64,000 bases of DNA from Poronia punctata (GCA_022579005.1 MU401546.1:58751-122750), one strand, 5' to 3'. Positions 1 to 11,821 are shown, counted from the first letter of the stretch. Numbers and translations: made by a program. Notes: generated from the letters alone by a model not told the origin.

Positions 1-137
1 GCCCCCCCCCCCCCCCCCACCCCCCCCCCCCCCCCCCCCCCCCCCCCACCCCCCCCACCCCCCACCCCCCCCCCCCCACCCCCCCCCCCCCCCCCCACCC
101 CCCGGCCCGCCCCCCCCGCCCACCCCCCCCCCCCCCC
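1..137. repeat. C-rich low-complexity tract at window start
   Basis: Nearly pure C broken by isolated A, and by a few G near 105-120. It is not the fungal telomere repeat (CCCTAA/TTAGGG). It may be a genuine homopurine/homopyrimidine tract or an assembly artefact. The complementary strand is G-rich enough to form quadruplexes. Confidence 0.9.
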
Positions 138-1022
138 ATCCCCATCCCCATTCCCCTCCTCCTCCAAAAATCCTCCACTTTCTTCCTCTTCTTTTACGTG
201 TACATGTATTTACCAGATAGATCTACACGTACGAGTACAAGATCGGATTGATTTGATCTTGATCTACCTTGGCGGGGAACTGCGGAAACTGGAGAAGTAC
301 GTTAGGTTTGTAACATCACATGGTATTAATTCCGTTCCATGGTTTCTTTTTTCACCTTTTTATTATTTACTACAAAGTAGGTATGTAACGTCTCATAGAC
401 GGGGGGGGGGAAACCCTGATAAAGTCGACATATTATCAAACTACCTCCTACTCGTAAAACAAATCAGGGTCAATTCGGCACTCGGTTTAAAGTCAAGCCG
501 CTTAAAGACTTTAAAAAACTTTCACCGCCCGAAAAGCCTCTTTTTTTACTCGTACAGTACTTTCCCTCTCTCCCTCCCTTGCCTGCGCTTCTTTCCAGCC
601 GCAGAAATCTAGGTTAGTGACAGTTTTTCTTGGCGAAATAAAAGCGCGCCACGTTCTGCTAGGTACCTACTTTACCTACTCTTTATTGCTTTTTTCTTTC
701 TTCTTCTTTCCCTTTTCGTCGTCAGTGAAATTATTGATTATTTCAATCATCTGCCCACCCCCTTTTGTTCGTTAATTGCTTGCTTCCTTACAGTACGGGC
801 AGGTAGGCAGTACTACAGTAGATACTTACTTAGTAAGTGCATCTCTCGTCTAGGTAAGAATAATACCTGGAGAGAGAGAGAGAGAGTATAAAGTAAATTC
901 GACCTGTCTCGAACTTTCAAAGGGGATATTGTAGGGTTGGGGTCCAAAAGGTGATCCCTGCCGCTTACGCGCGCATACTCACGCACTCACACACTTCCTT
1001 CCTTCTTTCTTTCTTTGGGGTT

Positions 1023-1049
1023 TCTGTCTGTCTGTCTGTCTGTCTGTCT
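1023..1049. repeat. (TCTG)n microsatellite
   Basis: About seven tandem copies of the tetramer TCTG in intergenic DNA. Confidence 0.9.
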
Positions 1050-2030
1050 AGGTAGTATTAGTAGGTACTAATCCGCTTTTCATTCCTTGATTAGGTATTC
1101 CCATTCTGCTCTGATGCATGCTTTGCTGTATTGTGGGCAATGACCTGATATAATCGGGACTCGGCCCATGTTGTACGTGTACGAGTACCAATGGAAAGAC
1201 GAAAAAAAACTGACAGCTCGTAGTAGATACCTATTATTATTATTATTATCGATATGGGATTCTTGTTTGTTTATTATGGGGGAGAACCTAATTTGCAACT
1301 TCTTGACTGGTTGAACTTGGCCGAACAAAGAGTTGACAAGCGCGGAAGGACTGTGTGAGAAACCCCAACCCCACAGATATCTTTTCGCAACGCAACATCT
1401 TCCAATCAAGGGCAGCAGCTGAAAAGGCAAGGGAAATAATAATAATAATAATAATATTAATACGAGTATGTATGTATGTATGGAGGTATTCTGGGGTAGG
1501 AAAAAGACAACAAAACAGTACATACAGACGGATTGCGGGGCTCGGCATAACTGGTCTGGCCTGGGCTGGGCTGGCCTCACTCACTCTCTACAGTACATGC
1601 ATTGCATACATACCCTTAGTCTACTTACTTACCTATGAGTACCTACTCACTCTGACCGACCATGCATCAAGATATTTTGGGTGTACCTTGCCTTGCCGCT
1701 CACGTCCCTCGTGTTTTATTTTTCCGCTGCCCATGCCCCATGTATGTAGGTAGGTACATATCTTTCTCGCCCTTTGAGCTGAAAGAAAAAAAAGGGGGTG
1801 ACCGTGAGAGGGGGGGGGGGGGGCACGGGAACTAGGGGTAAACCTAAAGAATGCTTGTCCTGTAGGTAGCATCGGGCACACACAAGCGAGAGACACTAGG
1901 TAGATAGAACGGCATCCTATACGTCACCCCGTTTCGCGGAGCTGTCAGCGAGATCCTGCAGGTAACCTGCAAGATGCGGCAGCGGGTAGAACTTCTGAAT
2001 AGGTTACCTACCTAGACGGTCTAAACTACT

Positions 2031-2051
2031 TACCTACCTACCTACCTACCT
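2031..2051. repeat. (TACC)n microsatellite
   Basis: Five tandem TACC units, the longest array of a TACC/TAGG motif family that recurs throughout the intergenic DNA of this window (for example at 5501-5514, 23990-24000 and 50633-50647). Confidence 0.9.
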
Positions 2052-2904
2052 ACTTTACCTAGGACGGAGAGCGCCGGTTTAACTATGTAGATAGCCATTG
2101 GCGTCTCTCTGCTGTAGCATCTTCATCCATCGCTGGAGAAAGCTCTTTTTTTAAACAACGCATAGGCCAATGGACGTAGCCAGGGGTCCGGGCGGGATAG
2201 AGAGAGAGAGGGAGGGAGCCCGGAGGCTAGATCTAGCCCGTCAGAGTTAAGGGTCTCGCCTGAAAATAACAAAGAGTCTAGAAGTGAGAGAAAACCTTGA
2301 TAATGAAAAAAGTAACGCTGGCGGGCTGAAAAAGTGTCCCATCGATGATCATTTCCTATCTCGACTCTTTGCAGGACCACAGCTCGACCGTTGTTGGGAT
2401 GAAAAAAAAATAGAGGACATGGGAACTTGCGTCTCCGAACATGGGATTTTTCAACCATCTGCTGGCCAGGAGGGGGGGGAGCACCTTGCCATTGCCTAGA
2501 ACGCTATACATCGACGATCGATTCCTCATTCGAATTAGCTACCTTGATCAATACGGGCTATGAATACCTACCCTGGCAGATCTGGGTCATGGACTCATGG
2601 GTGTTTGTTTGGACGCGCTGGGTACGAGTAGATATGGGTGGATTCCAAGTTTGGGTCGTCGTGGAGGTAGGAATGGACCATATCCCCTTGCTCGTTGTTG
2701 GCCAGGCTAGAGGTCTGCTCAGGCTAGAAGTGCAGGCAGGGTTAGAATACTGTACTGTACTACGGTACGTATCTACCGGCGATAGTGTGTGTCTGGGCGC
2801 CTTGTATCTTGTGTGAGAGGTCGGCTCAGACTTCCAGAGACCATACCACTACGAGTACTCCATCCTTGGCCCATGCCATGGAACTCGGAAGGGGACTTTC
2901 ACCA

Positions 2905-2934
2905 ATGGAACTCACGGCAGGCCGTGAGTTCCAT
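2905..2934. promoter_or_regulatory. 30-bp palindrome upstream of the hydrophobin gene
   Basis: Two perfect 14-bp inverted arms (left ATGGAACTCACGGC, right its exact complement) flank a 2-bp AG spacer. The element lies about 70 bp upstream of the TATA box and 246 bp upstream of the hydrophobin start codon. The half-site GGAACTC occurs once more just upstream, near 2879. A dimeric regulator site or a cruciform-forming sequence is inferred; no factor can be named. Confidence 0.55.
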
Positions 2935-3002
2935 GACCGCCTGTGGAGGACCGATGATAGGGAAACGGGTAATGAGCAAGAAACAACCTTTCCTCTCCCG
3001 AT

Positions 3003-3010
3003 TATAAATA
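3003..3010 (+). promoter_or_regulatory. TATA box of the hydrophobin gene
   Basis: TATAAATA lies 170 bp upstream of the hydrophobin ATG. A CAA/AGC-rich purine stretch (about 3060-3104) follows, with A-rich sequence up to the ATG. This arrangement is typical of strongly expressed fungal genes, and the implied 5' UTR is about 140 nt. Confidence 0.7.
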
Positions 3011-3179
3011 TCCGACCTCTGCCGCCCTCGATCTGACAATATTTCCTTTCCTCATCCAGCAAAGCAAAGCAAAGCAGCAGCAACAACAACAACAACAACA
3101 AGAACAGTACCAGGATAACCAGTCTTCTTACTCTCTTTCAAACCGAAGAAAGTCAATCTTTCAACCAAAAACAATCAAG

Positions 3180-4006
3180 ATGCAGTACTCAATCATCTTC
3201 ACTGCTCTTATGGCTTCGGCCGTCGTGGCCAGCCCCATTGTCGAGCGCACCAATCCCTACCCGACCACCACCACCGCCGCTCACAGTGAATATCCTTCCT
3301 CCACCTCTACCCCCCCTGCCAGCTCCACCTCCACTCCTGGCAATGGCGGTGGCGACGGTTATCCTACCACCACCTCCACTCCTGGCAATGGCGGCGGCGA
3401 CGGTTATCCTACCACCACCTCCACCCCCGGCGGCGGCGGCGGCGGCGACGGTACTCCCACCACATCTTCCGGCTATCCTTACCCCACTGGCGGTGACGGT
3501 GGTGATGACGGCGGTGATGACGGTGGCGATGACGGTGGTGATGACGGCGGTGACAACGGTGGCGGCAACGGTGGAGGCAACGGTGGAGGCAACGGCGGCG
3601 GCAACGGCGGCAACTACCATGCCTGCCCCAGCGGCCTTTTCAGCCAGCTCGAGTGCTGCGCTACCGATGTCCTCGGCCTTGCCGACTTGGACTGCCACTC
3701 TCGTAAGCCCCTCCCTCCTACCCCATGATTTGTCCCCCCCCCCCCCCTTGTTTATCAGTATTCTAACATGTCTTTCTTTTGCCTTTTATTAGCCAGCGCC
3801 GTTCCCACCAGCGCCTCCAACTTCCGGGATATCTGCGCCGCCGGTGGCCAACGCCCTCGCTGCTGCGTCATTCCCATCGTAAGTTTACCTCCTTCCCTCC
3901 CCCCCCCCCCCCTTTAATCTATTCTTGAGAGTAAGTCTCTTACTGACAAAACTACACAAAACAGCTGGGCCAGGCTCTTCTCTGCCAGACCCCTGTTGGC
4001 GCTTAA
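3180..4006 (+). CDS. Secreted class II hydrophobin with a long Gly/Asn/Asp-rich N-terminal repeat
   Basis: Small amphipathic surface protein that self-assembles at air-water interfaces on hyphae or spores. Three exons (3180-3702, 3793-3878, 3965-4006) give 216 residues. Residues 1-18 are a signal peptide ending VVAS. Residues 51-80 hold two copies of a 15-residue repeat (STPGNGGGDGYPTTT) and part of a third follows. Residues 104-145 are a GGD/GGN tract. The hydrophobin domain (149-216) has the eight cysteines at 149, 159, 160, 172, 189, 198, 199 and 210. Their spacing, C-X9-CC-X11-C-X16-C-X8-CC-X10-C, is exactly that of class II. Intron phases and GTAAG donors fit, and splicing joins the domain without a gap. 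Most class II hydrophobins are about 100 residues, so the extra length is all in the repeat region, as in known repeat-bearing members. Each intron carries a run of 13-14 C. Fold certain; role in this species inferred. Confidence 0.95.
3330..3614 (+). repeat. Coding tandem repeats in the hydrophobin
   Basis: Two near-identical 45-bp units (3330-3374, 3375-3419) and a diverged third copy are followed by a degenerate GGN-GGN-GAN array (about 3489-3614). All units are multiples of 3 bp, so copy-number change would keep the reading frame. Confidence 0.9.
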
Positions 4007-4425
4007 AGGATGACATCAACCTTAAAAAAAAACCCTTTGATCTTTTTCAACTTCTTTTTCCGCGCGGCGTACTTGGCACTGGGGGAGGAGTAAAGAAGCG
4101 TAAGCGTTGTCGCACATATTTTTTCAAAAAAAAACAAACACACATAACTCCGAGTATCTACAAAGAAAGAGGCGCAGTTTCGGTATGAGAGAAAGAAAGA
4201 GTCTGAGTTCTGGTGTCCTCTCAGAAAGTGGTGAACCCGGTTTGTTGTTGTTAGGGTTTGCCTAGACACTCCCTTGGTATATTGTTGTTGGCTTGCTCTT
4301 TGTATTTAGATATTGGGCGGGGGGGGGGGGGTGTGAAAGAGTGCTGGATTTCGGTACATAACATAGTTTAGTCCCGTATATAAATATCAAATCCGCTTCA
4401 ACGCAACTTGTTGAAATCTTCTTCT

Positions 4426-4428
<3 letters not shown>

Positions 4429-4457
<29 letters not shown>
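4429..4457. repeat. Poly-T tract (29 T)
   Basis: Uninterrupted run of 29 T in intergenic DNA downstream of the hydrophobin gene. It has no target-site duplication or element body that I can see. Confidence 0.9.
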
Positions 4458-4461
<4 letters not shown>

Positions 4462-5083
4462 TATCTGTTTTCTCACCTTTCGTTGCTTTCCGTCTCAAAC
4501 TTGCAGGCTTACCCAACAGTCGTCACTAGCCAGAGCAAAATCAAAGAATCATCAATCGACGTTTGCCGAGCACATTGGATATCAAAACAAACCACACACC
4601 AGTTGCCTGTGCCTGCCTGCCGCCTACGAATTATACACACACAACTTCTAGCACGAGTACTGGGGGGGTGGTTTAACAATCAAGTGCCTAACGTTACCCG
4701 GGGGTCTCGATACCTACCAACCAACCTACTCGATAGTGTTGTCATCAGTCAGTCAATCGACAAACGGACTCGAAAATAAACTTTCTCAGGGACTCATGAG
4801 CGAGCGCGCTTGGCAAAATAGAGATAGGCAGATTTAGGTGGAAGTGGCGTACGGATATGTTCTTTGGTGCAACTACGTACTTGTAGATACAAGACTGACT
4901 AAGCCTCCACCAAGACACACACGGCAACGGCAGCCGAGAAAACATACATGGCTTGCTTGTTAGGTTTTTTTTTTTTTGTTCGGAAGCGGGGCAGGTACCG
5001 GTAACCCCTTCCCCGGGGGAAAAACAATGAAAAGGAAACGACGTGAACAGAACGAACAGGGGAGCTGACGTGAGAATAATATT

Positions 5084-5107
5084 GTATGTATGTATGTATG
5101 TATGTAT
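5084..5107. repeat. (TATG)n microsatellite
   Basis: Six tandem TATG units in intergenic DNA. Confidence 0.9.
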
Positions 5108-5550
5108 GCAATTACTGACGGTAGGTATTGTACACGGCATACATTATAAAAAAAAAAAAGAGAACCTTGCTCAATACTACTTACAATCCATTGTTGGTAT
5201 TGAAGTCGCAAGGTAGGTAGCATCGATTGGAAAGGTTACAGAGCAGAATGAAATGAATCTCTGCCCCGTTATTGGTCCCATCCATCCCTACCAAAGTCGC
5301 AATGCATGATGATGCGTGCGCAAGCAACATACATGTACATTACGACTGAGAGAGTTGATGCATATAGCCAGACTTTGTTTGCATGGCTCCAGTGAAAAAG
5401 AGACGAGCCGAGTAACAATACGAGGACGGGACGGGACGAATTGATGACAAGGATTGGATTGGATCGGAATTTACTCCGTTGCTAGATTTATAACTGGTAG
5501 ATAGGTAGGTAGGTTGTAAGCGCTTTTGTTTTTTCCGGACAAAGTATTAT

Positions 5551-5570
5551 GACTGACTGACTGACTGACT
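5551..5570. repeat. (GACT)5 microsatellite
   Basis: Five perfect tandem GACT units. Confidence 0.9.
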
Positions 5571-6361
5571 ACCTGTCTCTGAGTATTTAGGCAAGCTGAG
5601 GATGGTCTTGTAAAGGTGGGATTCAATTGGATTGATTGGGACTGAGCAGAGTAGGTGTCCAGAGAGGGGTTATATATGTCCGGACGGGCTAGTAGTCTGT
5701 AAGTACCCTAGGGATAAATCTTCAATATGCAAAGATTTCGCTTTGTGAGGAACAGAGCAGCAAGCAAGTGCCTACTTACTTAGCTTGGGTAACATAACCT
5801 ACTCGTAGTTAGCTGGTTGCTTGCTTGCTGTATGTACTTTGTAAACATAAATATCTGCTACCTACCCCGTGCCACCCATCCCCAAGGTCCTAGTCCTATG
5901 GCTTACTTACCTACTCTGGAGATTTATTGCTTACTTACTTACCTACGATACGTCTCAATCGGAGAATGTCGAAGAATATAACAATGTATTGAAAGTCGAG
6001 GCGTACAAGGAACCATTATATCAGGTAGATTACATACATAGACTACGTACCTGGTATTGGAATTAATAAATAAATAAATAAATCTTATCCATCCCTTACC
6101 TGAATCGAAAGGGGCAATTTAAAGTTGAGGGCAAGTCAGTCAGTCTTGGAATGTGTTAATGAGTACCTAGTTTTATATTTTCCAAAGAGATTCTTGTAAT
6201 ATATATATATATTTGGCAGTATCATTGCGCCCGTCTACTTTACTTGTTAGGTTCGCTAACTTTGCCAGAATGAGCATATTCAATCTGCCATCTGTCGCCT
6301 CATTCAAAGACGAATCGAGTCTGAGAAACAATATAGATAATCTCATACAAAGTGCCCGTGT

Positions 6362-8293
6362 TCAGAAATTCTCTTTGCCCCAGACAAAGGAGAAACTAGA
6401 TACAAATCAAGTCAGTCAAAGGCAAGTTGAGGAAGGAAGGAAGGCAGGAAGCAAGGAAGGAAACGGGAACTTTCTTACCCAGGCTCGCTATACTTGTTAC
6501 AAAACATGTGAAGCGAACTTCCCAACCCCTTGGGACCACAGAAGAAAACCCCGGCTTCGGCAGGGGCGTGTAGTTTCCTAATACCCCTAAAGATCATATC
6601 CCAATTCGGTCTACCAAAGTTCGTCGGGCTTCGCAGACCCGTGATGGCATCTTTATCGGCATTGACATCGTTGATCATGATGTTGGTCGCGTCGTCGGCC
6701 TTGATCTTGGCTGTGAGATAGGTGTGGATCTCGATCCGGCCGTCTACGTCTTGCGCCTCGATGGCCATGAGTAGGGACCGGAACCATTCGAACGAGCCAA
6801 AGTCGCGGCATATCCAGAAAAAGTACACCTTGGATAGTCGTGTCGTCTTCTTCTGTGAAGGGTAGTTCATTCTGTACCAGATGGATTTGAGGATGGATGC
6901 GAAGGGAGTGACGCCGATTCCCGCGCCGCAGAGGATCGATACCTCGTATTTGAACACGTCTTCCGACGCTGATCCGAACGGGCCGTCGATGTATACCCGT
7001 GGCAGAACTCGTCGGAGAGCAGGGTCGACTTGGCCGTTTTTCGTGTCTACTCCTACTACTTTCGATTCGTCCTTCCCTCCTCCTCCTCCTGCTCCTGCTG
7101 CGGCGTCTTTCTTTCCGAAATCACATCCTAGCACGGTAGCGACCTCGCGGGTGAAGTCTCCCACCACTCGCATGTGAATCGAGATGTAGTCCTCCTCCGG
7201 CGCACTGGTCAAGGTGAAAGGGTGGTATTGCCATAGGGAGACCTCGGGGCAGCAGAAGAAGATGTACTGTCCTGCTCTGGTCTTGGTATGTTCCTTCTTG
7301 ATCTGGATCTCGCACACGTTGCTGGGATGTTGGATCACCTTCGAGATGTAAGTTTTATGACGGCCACGGACTTCGCGAGCAACCCGTTCGGCCAGGTAGA
7401 CGAAGCCGCCGTACATCCAATATTGCCAAAATACCCCGATGGCGGAATGACCGACGGCGACGCAGAACGGCGCGGTATCAGGCTGGATCATGCAAAAGGT
7501 GCCGTGGACGGCCCAGAAGAGAAAGAAGACGATGAACATGTGGTGCGTGTACCAGAAGCGTTCGTAGTTGGCCCGTCTGTTCTTCTCCATCGACGTAATC
7601 ACGATGCCCATCAGGGCCACCAACATGATATATCCACTCCACCCGGGGCCGGTGGCAAAGTTGGCGGCCAAGAAGCCGTAGAAACCTAGATTATTCTTGG
7701 CAGCGAGCTGAGCAAAGTTGTTCCAGTGAGCGATGGTATGGACCCAGGAGAAGAAGACGATGGACCAGGCGGTCGTGATGTGGAACGTGATATTTTTATC
7801 GAACTGGATGATGCCGTTCAGAGGCGTCTGCCGCGCAATCGAGATGAAGGTGCGGCAGACGGGAAAGAGGATCAAGGCGACGTCGACGTGAAGAACGAGA
7901 GCGGCTGCTCTGGCTATCATATACGTCGGTCCAAAGGTATCGCGCGCCTGCTGAAGGCTGTCCTTGATTGCGTAGTTGACGAAACCAAATGCAAAGACCA
8001 GCGCGTGCAGAAAGACGAAGACAAAAACAAAACTAGAGGGGGGGAAAGCAACAAAATTAGCAACGCAACGTTCCCATCACAACTCCACATCGTCACCATC
8101 GTTGGATCGATCTCGAAACTAACAATCGTCTATAACCCTCATTAATCATCCATTTGTCAAACTTTTCCCGCATCGTCAACTCTTTCTGTTTCTCCTGCGT
8201 CATCTCGCCAGATAGAAGCATCCGCGTTAATGGCGTCCATCTTGATCTTTCCGTAGGCCTCTCGCCGTATTCGCCGCTTCCGTAGTATGACAT
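6362..8293 (-). CDS. noxA: Superoxide-generating NADPH oxidase NoxA/Nox1 (gp91phox homologue)
   Basis: Membrane flavocytochrome that passes electrons from NADPH via FAD and two haems to oxygen. In fungi the NoxA class is needed for sexual development, hyphal fusion and often infection structures. Three exons (8293-8124, 8032-6479, 6395-6362) give 585 residues. The N-terminus carries the NoxA block LLSGEMTQEKQ and FDKWMINEG. Multiple membrane helices follow, with haem-ligand histidines at about 141, 155, 220 and 233 (spacings 14 and 13, as in gp91phox). The FAD motif HPFTLTSAP is near 327, the NADPH motifs GAGIGVTPF near 426 and CGPKGLG near 555, and the C-terminus ends WGKENF. The last 10 residues come from a separate 34-nt exon. 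A Gly-rich insertion (about 363-394) makes the protein slightly longer than usual. There are no EF hands, which excludes NoxC. Ordinary regulatory partners (NoxR, Rac) are not encoded nearby. Confidence 0.96.
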
Positions 8294-11200
8294 TTTCGGT
8301 TTTCTTTTGGGGAGTTTGTCGATTAAAACCCCCCTGAATTATGATTAATCAATCCTCTTTCCCCTCAACCAACTTCAACTACACAATTTTACAGACAGAC
8401 AGATCCGGCCCACCCGAGCGAGTGCGAATCCTTGACGGGAAAAAAGTGCGAGTCGATTAGTTTCCGGATACCGTCTTCGGAATAATACAATAGATCAAAA
8501 AAGGTCGAGTCAGATCCAGCTGAAAGCGCAAGTGAGAGGTAATAATCGAAACCAGCGATTCGTTCGGGGAGCCAACCAATTCTTTCCCGGGGGCGCGCGA
8601 TGTCGAAATGAATGTAAAAGAAAGCGAAGAAAAAAAAAAGTCGGTATAGTGCAAAGTGCCCGCCTGCACCGAAGAAAAACTCGTCGTCAGCCCGCTGAAG
8701 TATGTGCAGAAGTAAAAAGACTGTTTTGTTCCCGCTTTGGCGTGGGATGAAGGGGTTGCGGGTAGATGTGAGAGGAAGGGTCACCGGAAAGTGGGAGACA
8801 AGTGGGTTAAGGGCGAATGCCAAGCAATAGGAAACATGAGGACACTTTTGGTGTTAGACTAGATCATATTACTTTAGGTCGATGACAGGCCAAGCACTGT
8901 AAAACCTCCACTACATTCCATAGATTTGTTGGAGCTTCGATTTTAGTCAAGTACGTATCCCAAAAGTGTTGCCTTTGCCGACATTCAGCACCGGCTACCT
9001 GTACACATACGAATAGGTAGCTTGGGGCCCACGGTCGTCTTGAATTGATGATGATGATGGTGGGGGGTTTTACATACACGCAACAGCGAGGCGCGTCAAT
9101 GTCAATGCCATATGGAGATCTTAGACGAAACCAACATGTATGTCTAAGTCTGATATGGGAGTGGGTTGGAGTTACAGGCTATGAGTCCCACAAGCCTACG
9201 AGCACACAGGAGGTATGGGAGTATGGTGTGTTCCCACTCTGGAACATGAGATAGCGAAGCTCGGGGGATATTTGTCTCCTCAGACTCCTCTTGACACGAC
9301 TAAGATGGGGGAGTGTTTGATTCCACCGCGTGGTTTTCTACATGGGCATGAAAGATGTCCTAACCCAACCTTAGGTAGCTATATCATAGCAAGATATCTG
9401 GTATAATACGAGTAGGTAGCTGGCATATGAGCACTGATACCTGATACCATGTTTAGTAAATGGTCGCGCAAGACAAATGGATACTGATCATCCCTCTAAA
9501 ACAAACAGAAAAGAGTGTTGTAAACCTATTGTTCTGGCAGTAAAACCATCCACTTGGCTTACTGGATAGGTTGGCACCTGCCTGCGGCACACACACAACT
9601 TCAAGTATGGGGTCATCCATTTCTGTTTGAAACTCAGGAGTCGGGACTCGGGAGCAAAGGCGCCTCCTCCAACCGTAAGTGTGGCAATGCCCAGCCCAGC
9701 TTTGAAATTGAATACATAGAGCAGACCAAGTACCTATGCCATTATCTATTCCACTATCCAACTTTCGGCCTTTACATTCATCCATTTCTCCCCAACAAGA
9801 ACCCAAGACGTAACCAAAACCTGGGCGGCTATTAGCCATCGCATATTGGCCGTCAAAGTATTGCTATCGATTTGTAGGGATGGCATGCATGCCGAGAGCC
9901 GGGAGAATCCTATCTTCTCATTGGCCCATTTTATTTTTGACAGCCCCAAATCCAGCCCCAGCTCAGCGGCAAAGCTTGTCACAGCTTGTGTTTCGTCAGG
10001 GGGTTCACCCCCCAAAGCGACGATCTTTTTAGACTAGCGTATTTCCTTTTTCATAAGCGCCCTCAAACATGTCAGGTGATAGGAAATTGAATAGGTAAGG
10101 TAATGTGAAACACCAAGTCAAACAGGGAGTTTTTATTAGACAGATATTTAAGAACAGGAGTCACAGCCTTATATTATGGTGTTAAGTGACTCTTCATGTA
10201 TAAAATAGAATAGTTGTATCTGGCCTCCCTGTCCTTGACTGACTTGAAGCATGCATGTCCTCAGGTAGGTACCCTGAGTCTCTGATCACATTCTGAAATG
10301 AGTAATATCTATCTCTCTCTCTCTCTTATATAGATAATAGAAAGTACAGTCCGGGTTCAGATGACTGTCAAACTTCAAAGAAAATATCGTGTCCTCCTCA
10401 ACTTATAATTAGCTACCTACGAGTATCAATAAAAACCTGAGATAAGGTAAGTAGGCAATGTACTTAAAATGTGGCGGTGTTCTTGAGACAAGCAGCACAA
10501 GCAAGATCGAAGATCTCTAAATCAGATAGATATCTTACACATACGAGTACACAAAACACTCGCACGTGTAAGACATTTCACATCACTCTAATCTTCATCA
10601 TAGCTACCTTACCTACGTACATACCTCTAGCACTGCAGATTCCATTCCCGCCACACCACAAGAGGCATCCAATCTAATGCCTCGAATAATGACTCACAGT
10701 AAATAGGTACTCAATAGATATGGACGAGCTTCAGGATACGTGCTGAAACCGTTTAAACAAATTGCGTTATATAAGGTGAGACGGTGTTGTTCTTCGGATG
10801 TTAGATGGTCAAAGCATTTACAGTCTTGGTGTTTGGTTGTAGCAGTGACACCCAATTATCAACGGGCCAAAAGTTTTCAAACGGCCCAAAAACTTAGAAA
10901 ACACGATAGCTGAGGTGACACTGCTCTCTATATGTTATCAAGAAGCGGTTTTCCCTTGCTAATTGAGTACGTTTTGCTATTTTGGCAAGCTTCCTATGAA
11001 TGTGGATGTGTCTGCAATCGATGTTTCCAACATTGGCAGATTACATTTTCTAATTTACTTCTACCCGATGTGTATATCGGAAAAGCACAATAACCCGTCA
11101 CGCGTGCATCGGTTCCTATGTTGTCTAGGCCACCTTAGATCACCGTAGCTACCAATCCCGAAAGCGCCTCTGCTATTTTTGGAATTATTGGAGGCTCTTT

Positions 11201-11821
11201 AGTAGTTATTTGTAGGACGGGACCTAGGATGCAGGTTGTGCACATGGAAAGATCCCCAAAATGCAAACTAGAAGTCGGTCCCACTTTTGCCTCTCTGCCT
11301 TGGGACGGACATCTCCAAATCTATGTGCTTTACGCTGTACGGGTCACAAATAATATAAAAGAGGGTAAGATTCAGAGAATAGCAACCGGTGTATATTACG
11401 AGATCAAAGGCAAGCCGTTGGAATGCCACTAATGTGGTGTCCAAGTGAGCTATAGGCCTTGATACAATTCTGTCTTTACGCATTCTCTCATAGGTGCATT
11501 CTCGCCAGAGACAGCATGGAAAAGGTGCACTGTCCTCTTGCTACCCTGGTCGTCGTGAGAATAGGAAACCCCGAGCCACTAATGATGAGTGAACTAACGC
11601 CGGCAAAATCAAAAACATGGCCGATATGGGAAGAGAATGGGTATATCGGTCTTCCCAAGCCGACTACTGTTTATGAATTTTCCTGACCCCGACCTCGCAT
11701 CCCCCACTTCCTTTCACTGTCGCTTTGCTTTCACCCCAGATGCCAGGATGGATAACGCTCTAATGCAAGAGGCAAACACTAGACATGCTTTGCCGCATCT
11801 ATCTGCAGAGGGCTCTCCAAC
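8294..11821. other. Intergenic region upstream of noxA, no gene seen
   Basis: Includes the noxA promoter and 5' UTR side (8294-8850). Further upstream I see no supported coding sequence, only short chance frames, a CT dinucleotide tract near 10312-10326 and three TACGAGTA copies (9407, 10418, 10542). Confidence 0.65.

Larger units (their letters stand above)
138..2904. other. Intergenic region rich in microsatellites, no gene seen
   Basis: No convincing coding sequence on either strand. It holds (AG)n near 871-887, (TCTG)n at 1023-1049, (TAT)n near 1230-1248, (AAT)n near 1436-1456, (TATG)n near 1468-1482, a G14 run at 1810-1823 and (TACC)n at 2031-2051. Six copies of TACGAGTA/TACTCGTA also lie here. 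Open frames in this stretch run through these simple repeats and resemble no known family. Confidence 0.7.
4007..6361. other. Intergenic region between the hydrophobin and noxA, no gene seen
   Basis: Contains the hydrophobin 3' region, a G13 run (4319-4331), a T29 run (4429-4457), (TATG)n (5084-5107), (GACT)5 (5551-5570), an (AAAT)n tract near 6063-6083 and a short (TA)n near 6199-6212. The genes on either side converge. No supported coding sequence. Confidence 0.7.

Noticed and set aside
1..137. Telomere at the left edge
   Set aside because: The tract lacks the CCCTAA unit and continues into ordinary intergenic DNA.
3189..3698. Long minus-strand frame (169 codons) opposite the hydrophobin
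   Set aside because: Gly/Ala/Val-rich composition is the mirror of the GGN-type repeat on the coding strand; no independent support.
8389..8823. 144-codon minus-strand frame upstream of noxA
   Set aside because: Lies in the noxA 5' flank, resembles no family and is largely low-complexity Phe runs from poly-T-like sequence.
9453..9839. 128-codon minus-strand frame
   Set aside because: No family resemblance, no promoter or splice context; consistent with chance.
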